From positions 20,241,567 through 20,305,566 of the forward strand of contig NC_088809.1 in assembly GCF_011386835.1 (NCBI RefSeq): DNA of 64,000 nt. The letters run 5' to 3'. Each line of letters opens with the position of its first letter. Positions within the stretch are counted from its first letter, which is position 1. The notes below the pieces were generated by a model. That model ran no database searches, was not told the origin of the DNA, and worked only from the letters and a program-made list of their open reading frames with translations. A program made the translations under genes and the position numbers. Source of the stretch: Chrysemys picta bellii (Eukaryota > Chordata > Testudines > Emydidae). This document shows positions 53,101 to 61,369 of the stretch, in pieces.

Positions 53101-53202
53101 CCTACCCAGGAGGAGATTTCTGACAACCTTTTACTCTGTGTAGCATCCAGAGCTAATTTACACCTCCATTTGCTGTTTGAAAAGATCCCCAGTGGTTACT
53201 AA
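40034..53202 (+). CDS. SLFN: Schlafen family protein, long form (group III), complete coding sequence
   Basis: Schlafens are vertebrate restriction factors; group III members combine an N-terminal tRNA/rRNA-binding nuclease-like core with a superfamily 1 helicase-like domain. Four coding exons (40034-41123, 43447-43566, 45645-46362, 52404-53202) join in frame to 2727 nt, 908 residues. Visible are the SLFN core ([17 protein letters not shown], about 54-70), an AlbA_2 segment (about 205-340) with E211 and D257/D258, and likely zinc ligands H291, C293, C328 and C329. The linker motif SWAFDV is at 448-453 (canonical SWAVDL), Walker A GLPGTGKT at 601-608 and Walker B VVDEAQ at 668-673. The second catalytic glutamate of nuclease-active Schlafens is Asp216 here (ESTRVDYK against ESTHVEFK). 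It resembles human SLFN5/SLFN11/SLFN13, and one-to-one orthology cannot be assigned by eye. The start at 40034 follows the acceptor by 7 bases; a second ATG lies two codons on. Confidence 0.93.
41124..43446 (+). other. SLFN: Schlafen intron 2
   Basis: No gene is seen. The region 41750-42350 resembles a very old LINE (for example GCCATTTAGGACTTTATAGG). About 42363-42470 holds a degraded fragment of the CTATGTCTTCA-type MITE. The rest is unassigned. Confidence 0.5.
43447..43566 (+). CDS. SLFN: Schlafen exon 3
   Basis: The 120-nt exon lies between GATTTCAG and TTCCAG|GTATGT. It enters and leaves in phase 1. It encodes [20 protein letters not shown] and on to LRKSLFP, the short linker exon found in all long Schlafens. 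It is too short to stand out as an open frame, but phase and position fit exactly. Confidence 0.88.
43736..43983. mobile_element. hAT MITE, 248 bp, GC-rich, perfect 8-bp target duplication
   Basis: The ends are CAGGGGCGGCTC and GAGCCGCCCCTG. CTAAAGGC is duplicated at 43728-43735 and 43984-43991. The interior is largely palindromic (GGAGGTCCGCCGGTCCTGC facing GCAGGACCGACGGACCTCC). Confidence 0.92.
44201..44362. repeat. Imperfect 71-bp inverted repeat of a PLE tail
   Basis: Arms 44201-44271 and 44292-44362 are inverted copies with a few mismatches, around a 20-bp centre. They contain AAAAGAACAGGAGTACTTGT and the GCTTATGCTCTAATAAAT tail. As at 36941-37080, the pivot is the hammerhead stem II. 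Confidence 0.9.
45645..46362 (+). CDS. SLFN: Schlafen exon 4 (SWADL region and Walker A)
   Basis: The 718-nt exon opens after CACTTTCTAG with [20 protein letters not shown]. It includes [35 protein letters not shown] and the Walker A loop [20 protein letters not shown], ending [10 protein letters not shown] before AG|GTGAGC. Confidence 0.95.
46673..46958. mobile_element. Foldback hAT MITE, 286 bp, perfect 8-bp target duplication
   Basis: The ends are CAGTGATTCTCAAACTAGGG and the inverted CAGTGGTTCTCAAACTAGGG, with arms of over 80 bp matching through GTTCAGGGAAAGCCCCTG. TTGTAGAC flanks both sides (46665-46672, 46959-46966). The end sequence is of Charlie/hAT type. Confidence 0.93.
47168..50200 (-). 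mobile_element. CR1 LINE, nearly complete, antisense in Schlafen intron 4
   Basis: The element reads right to left. Its 3' end carries the CR1 hallmark of short tandem repeats (ATTCTATG units on the minus strand, 47168-47192) and lacks a poly-A tail. The 5' limit is approximate. The body is one uninterrupted ORF2. Two other CR1 pieces in the window (37762-38635 and 57325-57476) derive from the same family. Confidence 0.93.
47264..50176 (-). CDS. CR1 ORF2: AP endonuclease plus reverse transcriptase, 970 residues, intact
   Basis: The frame is open for 970 codons. The N-terminal APE-type endonuclease shows [34 protein letters not shown] and GSDHEMVEF (about residues 50-270). The RT domain has [53 protein letters not shown] and the catalytic FADD in [10 protein letters not shown] (about 500-760). 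A C-terminal region follows with [18 protein letters not shown]. The protein acts in target-primed reverse transcription. The lack of any stop suggests a young insertion; whether the first Met is the true start is uncertain. Confidence 0.95.
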   Translation of the reverse strand: MEGFKLGSPGEGDQSPEVSGEMGSWEEAQAGERKRGGLLSHAEKEGRSLSYLKCLYTNARSLGNKQGELEVLAQSGNYDVIGITETWWDNSHDWSTVMDGYKLFRKDRQGRKGGGVALYVREEYDCSELRYDTAEKPECLWIKLRSGSNKGDVVVGVCYRPPDQGDEVDEAFFWQLAEVARSQALVLMGDFNHPDICWESNTAVHRQSRKFLESVGDNFLVQVLEKPTRGKAFLDLLLTNREELVGEAKVDGNLGGSDHEMVEFRILTQGRKESSRIWTLDFRKANFDSLREQMGRIPWENNMKGKGVQESWLYFKESLLRLQEQTIPMCRKNSKYGRRPAWLNSEILADLKRKKEAYKKWKIGQMTREEYKNIAQACRSEIRKAKSHLELQLARDVKSNKKGFFRYVSNKKKIKESVGPLLNEGGNLVTEDVEKANVLNDFFASVFTHKVSSQIAALGSTAWGEGDQPSVEKEVVRDYLEKLDVHKSMGPDALHPRVLKELAGEIAEPLAIIFENSWRSGEVPDDWKKANVVPIFKKGKKEDPGNYRPVSLTSVPGKIMEQVLKESIMKHLEERKVIRNSQHGFTKGKSCLTNLIAFYDEITGSVDEGKAVDVLFLDFSKAFDTVSHSILATKLKKYGLDEWTVRWIESWLDRRAQRVVINGSMSSWQPVSSGVPQGSVLGPVLFNIFINDLEDGVDCTLSKFADDTKLGGVVDTLEGRDRIQRDLDKLEDWAEKNLMRFNKDKCRVLHLGRKNPMHCYRLGTEWLGSSSAEKDLGVTVDEKLDMSQQCALVAKKANGILGCISRGIASRSRNVIVPLYSTLVRPHLEYCVQFWAPHYKKDVEKLERVQRRATKMIRGLEHMTYEERLRELGLFSLQKRRMRGDLIAAFNYLKGGSKEDGARLFSVVADDRTRSNGLKLRWGKSRLDIRKNYFTRRVVKHWNALPREVVESPSLEVFKARLDKALAGMI
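50315..50751 (+). pseudogene. SLFN: Dead duplicate of Schlafen exon 5
   Basis: After an acceptor-like ATTGGGTAG the plus strand encodes a diverged copy of the first half of exon 5: [61 protein letters not shown] and [14 protein letters not shown]. Two in-frame TAG codons (50405-50407, 50414-50416) interrupt the Walker B region, and similarity stops at a further TAG near 50749; the second half of the exon is missing. It lies in the same orientation about 2.1 kb upstream of the live exon. Confidence 0.9.
51474..52135. mobile_element. Probable hAT-derived element with internal tandem repeats
   Basis: The left end CAGTGTTTCTCAAATTGGGG is hAT-like and the right end is an A/T-rich block closing with AGTAGGGACCCTAT. 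Between them three units of about 120-130 bp repeat, each with CAGAGCTGGG, a GGCGGCTG block and CTTACT(T/G)CTGTGCTGC (near 51559, 51690 and 51810). Open frames across it are repeat artefacts. Confidence 0.6.
52404..53202 (+). CDS. SLFN: Schlafen exon 5 (helicase-like domain, stop)
   Basis: The acceptor TATATTGTAG opens the exon, which continues [20 protein letters not shown], the Walker [30 protein letters not shown] and the late helicase motif [15 protein letters not shown], and ends [10 protein letters not shown] at TAA 53200-53202. The C-terminus is short, with no obvious basic nuclear-localisation cluster. Confidence 0.95.
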
Positions 53203-53257
53203 GGAGTTGTTTAATAACCCATCTAGGGTTTGCCTAAGATTCAAGTACTGCATAAAG

Positions 53258-53840
53258 CAGGGGTGGGCAAAACTTTTGGCCTGAGGGCCACATCTGGGTG
53301 GGGAAATTGCATATAGGGCCATGACTATAGGGCTGGGGCGGGGGTTGGGGTTCAGGGTACGGGAGGGAGTGCGATGTGCAGGAAGGGGCTCAGGGCAGGG
53401 GGTTGGGTGCAGGAGGGGTGTGGGGTTGGGGTGCAGGCTCCAGCCTGGCACCGCTTACCTGGAGCAGCTCTGGGTGTGTGCTCCTTGCCTGCCCTGGCTG
53501 CTCCAGGAAGCGGCCGGCACCATGTCCCTGTGGCCCCTGGGGGAAGGAGGGGCAGAGGGCTCAGTGTGCTGCCCTCGCCTGTGGGTACCTCCCCCAAATC
53601 TCCCATTGGCTGCGGTTCCCCGTTACCGGCCAATGGGAGCTTCGGGGGAGGTAGCCGCAGGCGAGGGCAGTGCGGGGAGCCCTCTGCTCGCCCTTCCCCA
53701 GGGGCCGCAGGGACATGGTGCTGGCCTCTTCCCAGAGCTGCGCGGGGCCCACGGCGACACAGGGGTGGCAATCCCGCAGGCCAGATCTAAAGCCCCGACA
53801 GGCTGTATCCGGCCCGTGGGCCATAGTTTGCCCAACCCTG
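53258..53840. mobile_element. hAT (Charlie-like) non-autonomous element, 583 bp, in the Schlafen 3' region
   Basis: The ends CAGGGGTGGGCAAAACTTT and the complement-like AGTTTGCCCAACCCTG are typical hAT termini. The flanking octamers GCATAAAG and GCATAGAA are probably a decayed target duplication. It starts 56 bp after the Schlafen stop, so the 3' UTR either contains it or ends very early. Confidence 0.8.
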
Positions 53841-53926
53841 GCATAGAAGATGAGCTATATTAATTATATAGTTTTTGGCCCATGGTTCCAAATTTGCAAA
53901 AGGGAGACATTTCACACCCCGTAGCT

Positions 53927-53973
53927 AATAAACTCCCTGAGACCTGTCGATGCACAATATAAACAGAAATAAA
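53927..53973 (+). terminator. SLFN: Candidate Schlafen polyadenylation signals
   Basis: AATAAA occurs at 53927-53932 and 53968-53973, the first such signals after the stop codon and both beyond the hAT insertion. No earlier canonical signal was found in the 56 bases between stop and transposon. Confidence 0.45.
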
Positions 53974-54929
53974 GTTACATGGCAGGCAATGGGCAATTTG
54001 AACCCCTGTGGGTCCTAACTGCCATTGAGAGTTTCCATAATGGACTAGTGCAGCATCTTGTTTAAACTTTGGTTGCATGGGAATGAACTGACGAGTGGTA
54101 GGCAACATAAGTGAGTGCAAGGATTGGAAGAGTTCCTGGGTTCTAGTCCTCACCCTACCACTTCCCCAAGGTTACACTGTGCAAGTAAACCATTTGAGCC
54201 TGATTTTTCAGAAGTGGCTTCTGATTTTCGATTCCTGGGTTGTTTTTTTTAGGTGCCCAGGGTTAGATACCTAGGCTCCTACATCCATATTTAGAGTATT
54301 AAAGAAACATAACTGGGTTTTTTGAAAGGTGGTTAGCACTCAAAACTCCACTGGAAGTTAATTGGAGCTACAGGTACTCAGCAACTCTGAAAAAGAGGAT
54401 TTTTTATATTTAGGAACCAAATTTTAGATACCTAGCTTAGAAATGTTTGGCCCTATGGACATGTTTTCAGATATGTTGATCACCCACAGCTCCTACTGGA
54501 GTTTTAGGTGCTAAGCACTATTGAAAATCAGGTCTTGCATTTCGAAAGCTGGGCATACAAAATGAGAGGCCAGTTTTGAAAATGTAGAACTTAGTCTCTG
54601 CCTTGTGTTGGAGATAATACTTACCTGTCTTCCCCAGGGGTGTTGTGGCTTCTTTAAAGTTTGGGGAACTGTTTGAAATCCTCTGGAGGGAGACGTTAGA
54701 ACATTAGAAAGCATTAATGTTATTGAGCAACTGGAGCGGACTTCAAATTCAAATATTTGATTTCAACATTATTCTTTGATGCTGCAGTTGGTTCCAAGGG
54801 CAGTTAGCTCCCAAGGTAGCCAGCCCAGATGGAAAGCTACAAGGCAACCAGAGAACCCTGGAGGAGGAAAGTTTGGAGTGATGTAATCTTGAAAGTTATT
54901 TTGCATAGGACAGGACTGCATGGCCCAAG

Positions 54930-55052
54930 TAGGGTGACCAGACAGCAAGTGTGAAAAATCGGGACGGGGGTGGGGGGTAATAGGAGCTTATATAAGAAAT
55001 AGACCCCAAAATCAGGACTGTCCCTATAAAATCGGGACATCTGGTCACCCTA
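54930..55052. mobile_element. hAT MITE, 123 bp, perfect 8-bp target duplication
   Basis: The ends are TAGGGTGACCAGA and TCTGGTCACCCTA, with inner ATCGGGAC/GTCCCTAT symmetry. GGCCCAAG is duplicated at 54922-54929 and 55053-55060. Confidence 0.93.
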
Positions 55053-57324
55053 GGCCCAAGGAAACTTTGGTAGCCTCGGAATATTAGGGGTGAAATCCTA
55101 GCCCTCTTAAGTCAGTGGAGCTAGTTCACCCTAGGTTTGAACCTTAGAATGATGAACTTAAGATGCTATATAAAACATTTTTAGGGTAACCTGTGAGAGC
55201 AAACAAAGGTTTGGTTTGGTTACTCAACGCAAACCAAACCACTTATTGCATTTGGCTCATAGTTCAACTTGATTTGTATTTAGGAATAAGTAAATAGCAA
55301 AACTGATTAATTTGCACTTATTTTTGAGCGAGGGAAAGCTTATTCAGGTCTACTTACATTCACAACTAACTAGAAAAGTACAGCCCTGGGTCTTGGGTCT
55401 TTGCTGGGTTCTCTTTTCTTCATTCTCATTCAGAATTTTGGTCCCCTCTTGAATTCGACATCTATGTTCTATAGCCAATGATTGCCTACATCTTTTGGAA
55501 TTTGATAACTGAGTTATTTAGCAAAATATGTGGAAGATTTTCATTTTAAGAGAAGTGAGTAGATGCCCAAGATTTACATCAGGTCATGATTAAACTCAAG
55601 GGAAGGCATTGTGTTCAACTAGAGTCAGCCTTGATTGGGAGTTTGCACCCAGTTTGACAAATGTGTTGGTTTAGATATCCTTCTGATCCTCAAATAGCTA
55701 CAGCTTTCAGTAAACTTTTTCCATCTGCTTGGGCTGGGAAACTGTACCCTTTACTTTGTGACCTCCTGCCTGAATCACTGCAACTCACTGTACGTAGGAT
55801 GATCCTGTCTACCTTTGCAATACCTGCTACTGGTCTAGAACTATCTATCTAGGTAGCTGTATGGCCACCCAATCACTAGTATCTGAGCATCTATATGCAA
55901 CAGCAGAGTCTTCTCAGCAACTGTGCTCTGCAAAGAATTCCATGTCATATTGAAAGTCTTGGTCTTAGCTTGAGCCTAATCCACCTTTCTGTCCACTGGA
56001 ATGATCTCCTCTGGGCAGCTGCATTCAACCGGTATTATCAAACTATCAGACTTGCTGATATAACTTGAGAGTGGAAGATAGAACCCCCCTGACAGTCAGT
56101 TCAAGATCCAGGTTTCTATGCCCCAGCCTGAATGGAGTTTTACTCCAGGAATGAATTTGGCACAGTGACTTTTTTGGTTTTAGCTATTCTGTGCCTATCC
56201 TTATAGGAATGAACTATGACAGCATTAAGTGTTTGTCTAGAATTTTTGGTTGTGTTTTAATTGGCTGCCAGTTAACTCAAACTAAACAACGTAATTGTAA
56301 ATTCTAATGCAGAACCTCCATAATGTTCAACTAGGAATAATGTTTGTGTCCTGGGTCTAGATTAGCGTTTACAATGCAATGTATTATTTCCGGGGTTTTC
56401 AGGCTGTGGGTCACAACCCCGTGAGGAGGGTGAGAAAGGAGGTTGGCGAACAGGTTTCATGGAGGTCACGAACTCACTCCTTTTCGCCTTCCTTTACCCA
56501 TTTCTCAAAAAAAATGTTTCCAGCCCTCACACTTGTGCACTGTAAATAGATTCACTGATGCCTGCTTGAGTCTGCAGACAGCCTAAAACAATAGCTCTAA
56601 GAGGTGTGAACTGCCCAGTTCATCTCTTATCAATGCCCTGTGGATTCTGCCACTCTGAGGCCAGGGGAACGTGGCATTTTTCCAACAGGACAAAGAATTC
56701 AGCATTTTTGCTAATGGCACCACTTTGCTTTCTGGTTCCCTGCTGAGAACCTGCCTGCAGCTACTTCTTGCTCTCAAACTTTCCTCTTGAGGGGTAGTTA
56801 AGTGGATTACGGTGCCTGCTCCCTGGATTGTTCCACGCAGCCAGGCAGCAGGATGGTCGCAACTACGGTCCTATTTCCCCCCTCTTTTATGTATCTATCA
56901 TTTGCAGCCTGATTTTCTTGTCTGGTGGACTAATAATTAAACCAGATTGTAGTAAGAAAAATAATAAACCAGATTCATGATCATGTAGCACATAATTTAC
57001 CATTTTCTATAAGACTATTGATTTTCTGCAACTATGAAATGTTTTTATACATGCTTGGATTCAAATTTAGAGAACTGTAGGCTAAGATCGCATTTGTTAA
57101 TATGTCAGGTGTTTTCTTTCATGGATTTAAAATGGGTCCATGCTAACTACATTACTTGTCTCAAACATAAAGAATCTGTCTGTAAAATCACATGAAATAA
57201 ATCTTCATTTACAAATTGCTGTGTTTGCTTCTCATTCTGCTGCCTTTCTCTCCTTCACAACCTCCCCAATCTAACCAAATATGTGTATCTCAGGGTGAAC
57301 CACTGGCCATCCCATTAGAGTTGC

Positions 57325-57476
57325 AAATTGGAGGATTGAGCCAAAAGAAATCTGATGAGGTTCAACACAGACAAGTGCAGAGTCCTGCACTTAGGACAGA
57401 AGAATCCCATGCACCGCTACAGGCTGGGGACTGACTGGCTAAGAAGCAGTTCTGCAGAAAAGGACCTGGGGATACA
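57325..57476 (+). pseudogene. CR1 ORF2 fragment
   Basis: In the plus strand the frame [20 protein letters not shown] and [20 protein letters not shown] matches the intact CR1 protein of this window; it is cut on both sides. Confidence 0.88.
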
Positions 57477-57675
57477 CATACACCCTGCTCTCCTCTGTAT
57501 GGGCCACTGTGTGCTTGGCCCTGCCTGGGCGTGCAAGGTCACAAAAGTACAAGGAGCTTCACTTCAGTGTGCAAGTGCCAGTCAGAATTGCAGTCCCTGT
57601 GTAACAATGACAGACCCCGGTCATTGCCGGGCCTCTGGATCTTAGTGCATGAGCCTCTGCTACATGAGCTAAAAG

Positions 57676-59036
57676 AAGGGCTGTCGAGTGATTAAAAAAA
57701 TTAATTGCGATTAATCGCACTGTTAATAATAGAATATCATTTATTTAAATATTTTTGGATGTTTTCGATATTGTCAAATATTGATTTCAATTACAACACC
57801 GAATACAGAGTGTACAATGCTCACTTAATATTTTTGATTACAAATATTTGCACTGTAAAAAACATATTGTACCCGGCGTCGCAAGCTATTTATGTGCCAG
57901 ATCCGCTAAAGATTCATATGTCCCTTCATGCTTAAACCACCATTCCAGGGGACATGTGTACAGGCTGATGATGGGTTCTGCTCGATAATGATCCAAAGCA
58001 GAGTGGACCAACGCATGTTCATTTTTATCATCTGAGTCAGATGCCATCAGCAGAAGGTTGATTTTCTTTTTTGGTGGTTCGGATTCTGTAGTTTCCACAT
58101 CTGAGTGTTGTTCTTTTAAGACTTCTGAAAGCATGTTCCACGCCCCATCCCTCTCAGATTTTGAACGGCACTTCAGAGTCTTAAACCTTGGGTTGAGACT
58201 GTATCCTTAGAAATCTCACATTGGTACTTTCTTTGCGTTTTGTAAAATCTGCTGTGAAAGAGTTCTTAAAACGAACATGTGCTGGGTCATCATCTGAGAC
58301 TGCTATAACATGAAATATATGGCAGAATACAGGTAAAACAGAACAGGAGACATACAATTCTCCCCCAAGGAGTTCAGTCACAGATTTAATTAACACATTA
58401 TTTTTTTAACGAGCATTATCAGCATGTCCTCTGGAATGGTGGCTGAAGCATGAAGGGGCATATGAATGTTTAGCGCATCTGGCATGTAAATATCTTGCAA
58501 TGCCGGCTACAAAAGTGCCATGCGAATGCCTGGTCTCACTTTCAGGTGATATTGTAAATAAGAAGCAGTCAGCAGTATCTCCCCTAAATGTAAACAAACT
58601 TGTTTGTCTTAGCGATTAGCTGAACAAGAAGTAGGCCTGAGTGGACTTGTAGGCTCTAAAGTTTTACATTGTTTTGTTTTTGAGTGCAGTTATGTAACAA
58701 AAAAATCTACATTTGATTGTTACATGTTCACGATAAAGAGATTGCACTGCAGTACTTGTATGAGGTGAATTGAAAAATACTATTTCTTCTATCATTTTTA
58801 CAGAGCAAATATTTGTAATAAAAAATAATGTTAAGTGAGCACTGTACACTTTGTATTCTGTGTTGTAATTTAAATCAATATATTTGAAAATGTAGAAAAA
58901 GATCCAAAAATATTTAATAAATTTCTATTGGTATTCTACTGTTTAACAGTGCGATTAATCATGATTAATTTTTTTAATCACAGTTAATTTTTTTGAGTTA
59001 ATCTCATGAGTTAACTGCGATTAATCGACAGTCCTA
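57676..59036. mobile_element. Large palindromic hAT derivative, 1361 bp, with two inverted transposase remnants
   Basis: The terminal repeats are AAGGGCTGTCGA and, inverted, TAGGACTGTCGA, flanked by an exact 8-bp duplication GCTAAAAG (57668-57675, 59037-59044). Outer arms of about 200 bp match in inverted orientation (GATTAATCGCACTGTTAA on both sides). Inside, the hAT dimerisation segment appears twice in opposite orientation. On the minus strand near 57890-57960 it reads CPLEWWFKHEGTYESLADLA. On the plus strand at 58433-58615 it reads WWLKHEGAYECLAHLACKYL then IVNKKQSAVSPLNVNKLV, ending CLSD. No catalytic core remains. Confidence 0.88.
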
Positions 59037-59044
59037 GCTAAAAG

Positions 59045-60721
59045 CCATATGGCGGGTGTAAGAACCGCAGGTGTAAAACTGTCTGACTGCCAGCCCATGA
59101 ATAGAGGAGATACAAGCCCTCCTACCCTCCAAACTCCCCTTCTGCTGGTGTATGAATCTGACCCATGACCTCTTGGATCTCCCTGGTGTGTGTGTGTGGG
59201 ATGGAGCTTCACAGTGCTTCCAACATGGGCATGTGCCTTAACAGCACGGTCTGCTCCCATACATGTTAGCCCTTCCCAGTACATATTCAGACTCCTTCTC
59301 ACTCTTCCAGTTTGTAATTATCTTTGCTCTCTGTTATTTACATTACACTCATTTCGCTCTCTCTCCTCCCCCCGCCCTCATCCCAGTATCACAGCTCTGT
59401 TCACTGACCCACACTCTCATACGTAGTGTGGAAAGTCAAAGCTCTCACTCCACCGTATGAGGAGCTGACGGCCTGCACAGCATAATAAAGTTAGGAGCCC
59501 GTTACTCTCCCCAACTTCCTTACATCTCACTAATTAATGGCAATGCAAATGAATGAGTAAATGACAAGCAAGAGCGATTTTGTTCTGCAGCTACACTTTA
59601 AAATGGCCCCAAGGGCATTACAATAAAAAGGGAACAGCAGAGCACATGCCTCCCAAAAGCACCTCCGAGGTGTGCAGTGCAAGGGGTGATGAGAGAAATC
59701 AGAAAAGCAGCTGTCTTCAGTCATCTCATTGTCAGATGGAGTCTAAAGGCACTTAACTCTGGATCTAGAAGGATCTGCTGCAATTAGTGTCCTAACGCGG
59801 CAGCGGTTTGAAGGAACTGAGGCTGCAACAGGCGTCACTCCCCCTTTTATAGCTGCACTCTCAGAACACGCTCCAACATTGAGGGAAGGGCGAGGTGCCC
59901 AAACAAGCCCTGCTACTAGAAGGTTCCATCGTCCTGCCTGTACCCAGTCAACCCATCCCAAGAGCAGGAATATGCTGAGTGTTATGGACCAAAATGTAGG
60001 CGCTCTGGCCTAGTAGTCAGAGCAGGAGTCAGGTGTAGTGGGTGGAGCAGGTGTTCAGGGGTCAAGTCAGAGTCAGAACCAAGAATCTAGGCTGAGGGCC
60101 AGAGCCGAGATCAGATGCCAAATGCCAGAGCCAAGGGTCAAATGGGAGGCAGGGTCAGAAGTTGGAGGCCCGGATCAGAACCAGGACGGGTAGCTGAGGA
60201 TTGGAGGTGAGATGTAGGGGCAGGAGGAGAGGCAAGGACCCAGCATGGATGGGACCAGGAGTGAAAGCATGAGCCAGGAGCAGAGCAGGAATCAGGAACA
60301 GGGCTGGGTGCAGGTCCAACACAGGCACCATAGGAACCCCCCCTTTCTCAAACTTCCTGTGCTGCCTCCTGGCTTAAATAGTGAAGTTGGACCAATTGGT
60401 GGAGCCAGACAATCCTCCACTCAGAGCTCCCGTCGGTGGTGCCTTGGCTGGGGCTACCGTCCTAGTAGCTTAGATCCCACCAGGGTTCAGTAGACATTGG
60501 CAGCTGTCTGGGGACTCCTAGGCCAGGGTTCAGGACCTAGGACACCACACAGAGGACACTCAAAGAAGAATTGCTACAGACTCCCAGCAGAACTGAGCAG
60601 GCGGAACAGCTGGGTCAAAAGGAAGAGAAGATCCTAGTGGGGAAATGGATTAAAAATAGCTCTTCCATAAGTCACAGACCAGAATGGTCCTGGTCCAGGA
60701 GAATGTCTCAAGAGTGGCAGG
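59045..60721. other. Intergenic stretch without recognised gene
   Basis: The only structure I see is a purine-rich, loosely tandem segment at 59990-60350 with recurring CAGAGTCAG, GCCAGAGCC and CAGGA motifs. Nothing coding is supported. Confidence 0.6.
59990..60350. repeat. Imperfect purine-rich tandem repeat
   Basis: Short units such as GGTCAGAA, GCCAGAGCCGAG, GAGCCAGGAGCAGAGCAGGA recur with variable spacing of about 15-40 bp. The unit is too diverged for a clear consensus by eye. Confidence 0.5.
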
Positions 60722-60949
60722 CTTTAAAAAGACCATTATGAAAGAAAGGCCAGGACTGATTCCTGTGGGACACCAGCGGAAACAAACCCTGTTGAAGATG
60801 ATTCCGTGCTCAAAGTTACATTTTGAGACCCAACAGTTAGCAAGTTTTTAATCCATTTAATGTGTGCCATGTTCATTTTGTATTGTTCTAGCTTTTTAAT
60901 CAAAACACTGTGTGGTACCAAATCAAATGGCTTACCGAAGTCTAAGTAT
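60722..60949 (-). pseudogene. Old LINE reverse transcriptase fragment
   Basis: On the minus strand VYLDFGKPFDLVPHSVLIKK and, further on, VSAGVPQESVLAFLS recall the [11 protein letters not shown] and [10 protein letters not shown] motifs of non-LTR reverse transcriptases. The sequence is clearly diverged from the CR1 copy at 47168-50200. It is interrupted at 60950 by the Penelope-like element. Confidence 0.8.
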
Positions 60950-61103
60950 ACTAGACACAATCAACTCCGGTTTAAATAAGGACTGGGAATGGTTGGGCCA
61001 TTACAAACATTGAAATCTATCTCCCCTTGTAAGTATTCTCACACTTGTTATCTAACTGTCTGTCTGTGCTGGGCTAGCTTGATTATCACTTCAAAAGTTT
61101 TTT
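60950..61103 (+). repeat. PLE pseudo-LTR, upstream copy (portion visible in both copies)
   Basis: Starts ACTAGACACAATCAACTCCG and includes the last codons of the PLE protein (DWEWLGHYKH) followed by non-coding tail. It is identical to 63847-64000. Confidence 0.95.
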
Positions 61104-61207
61104 TCTCTTAATTAATTGGCCTCTCAGAGGTGGTAAGACAACTCCCACCTGTTTATGCTCTCTGTATGTGTGTATATATATCTCCTCAATATATGTTCCA
61201 TTCTATA

Positions 61208-61247
61208 TGCATCCGAAGAAGTGGGCTATAGTCCACGAAAGCTTATG
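61208..61247 (+). ncRNA. Hammerhead-like motif in the PLE upstream pLTR
   Basis: GCAT, CCGAAGA, a GTGGG...TCCAC stem II, GAAA, GCTT, ATGC. The core U4 is C, so catalysis is doubtful although all other positions agree. Confidence 0.6.
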
Positions 61248-61369
61248 CTCTAATAAATTTGTTAGTCTCTAAGGTGCCACAAGTCCTCCTGTTCTTCTTT
61301 TTGCGGATACAGACTAACACGGCTGCTACTCTGAAACCTTTCATTATGCAAGGCACTGCATTTAGCCGT

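Larger units (their letters stand above)
53974..57675. other. Intergenic stretch downstream of the Schlafen gene
   Basis: A small hAT MITE (54930-55052) and a CR1 fragment (57325-57476) are recognised. The segment 54190-54550 looks like an old foldback repeat similar in wording to 34927-35042. From 55100 to 57320 I see no gene, only unassigned, probably old repeat sequence. Confidence 0.6.

Noticed and set aside
53321..53863. 180-residue and overlapping frames downstream of Schlafen
   Set aside because: They lie wholly within the non-autonomous hAT element at 53258-53840 and are glycine/proline-rich on both strands.
57886..58134. Minus-strand 82-codon frame as a host gene
   Set aside because: It contains hAT dimerisation wording (PLEWWFKHEGTYESLADL) and lies within the transposon defined by terminal repeats and target duplication.
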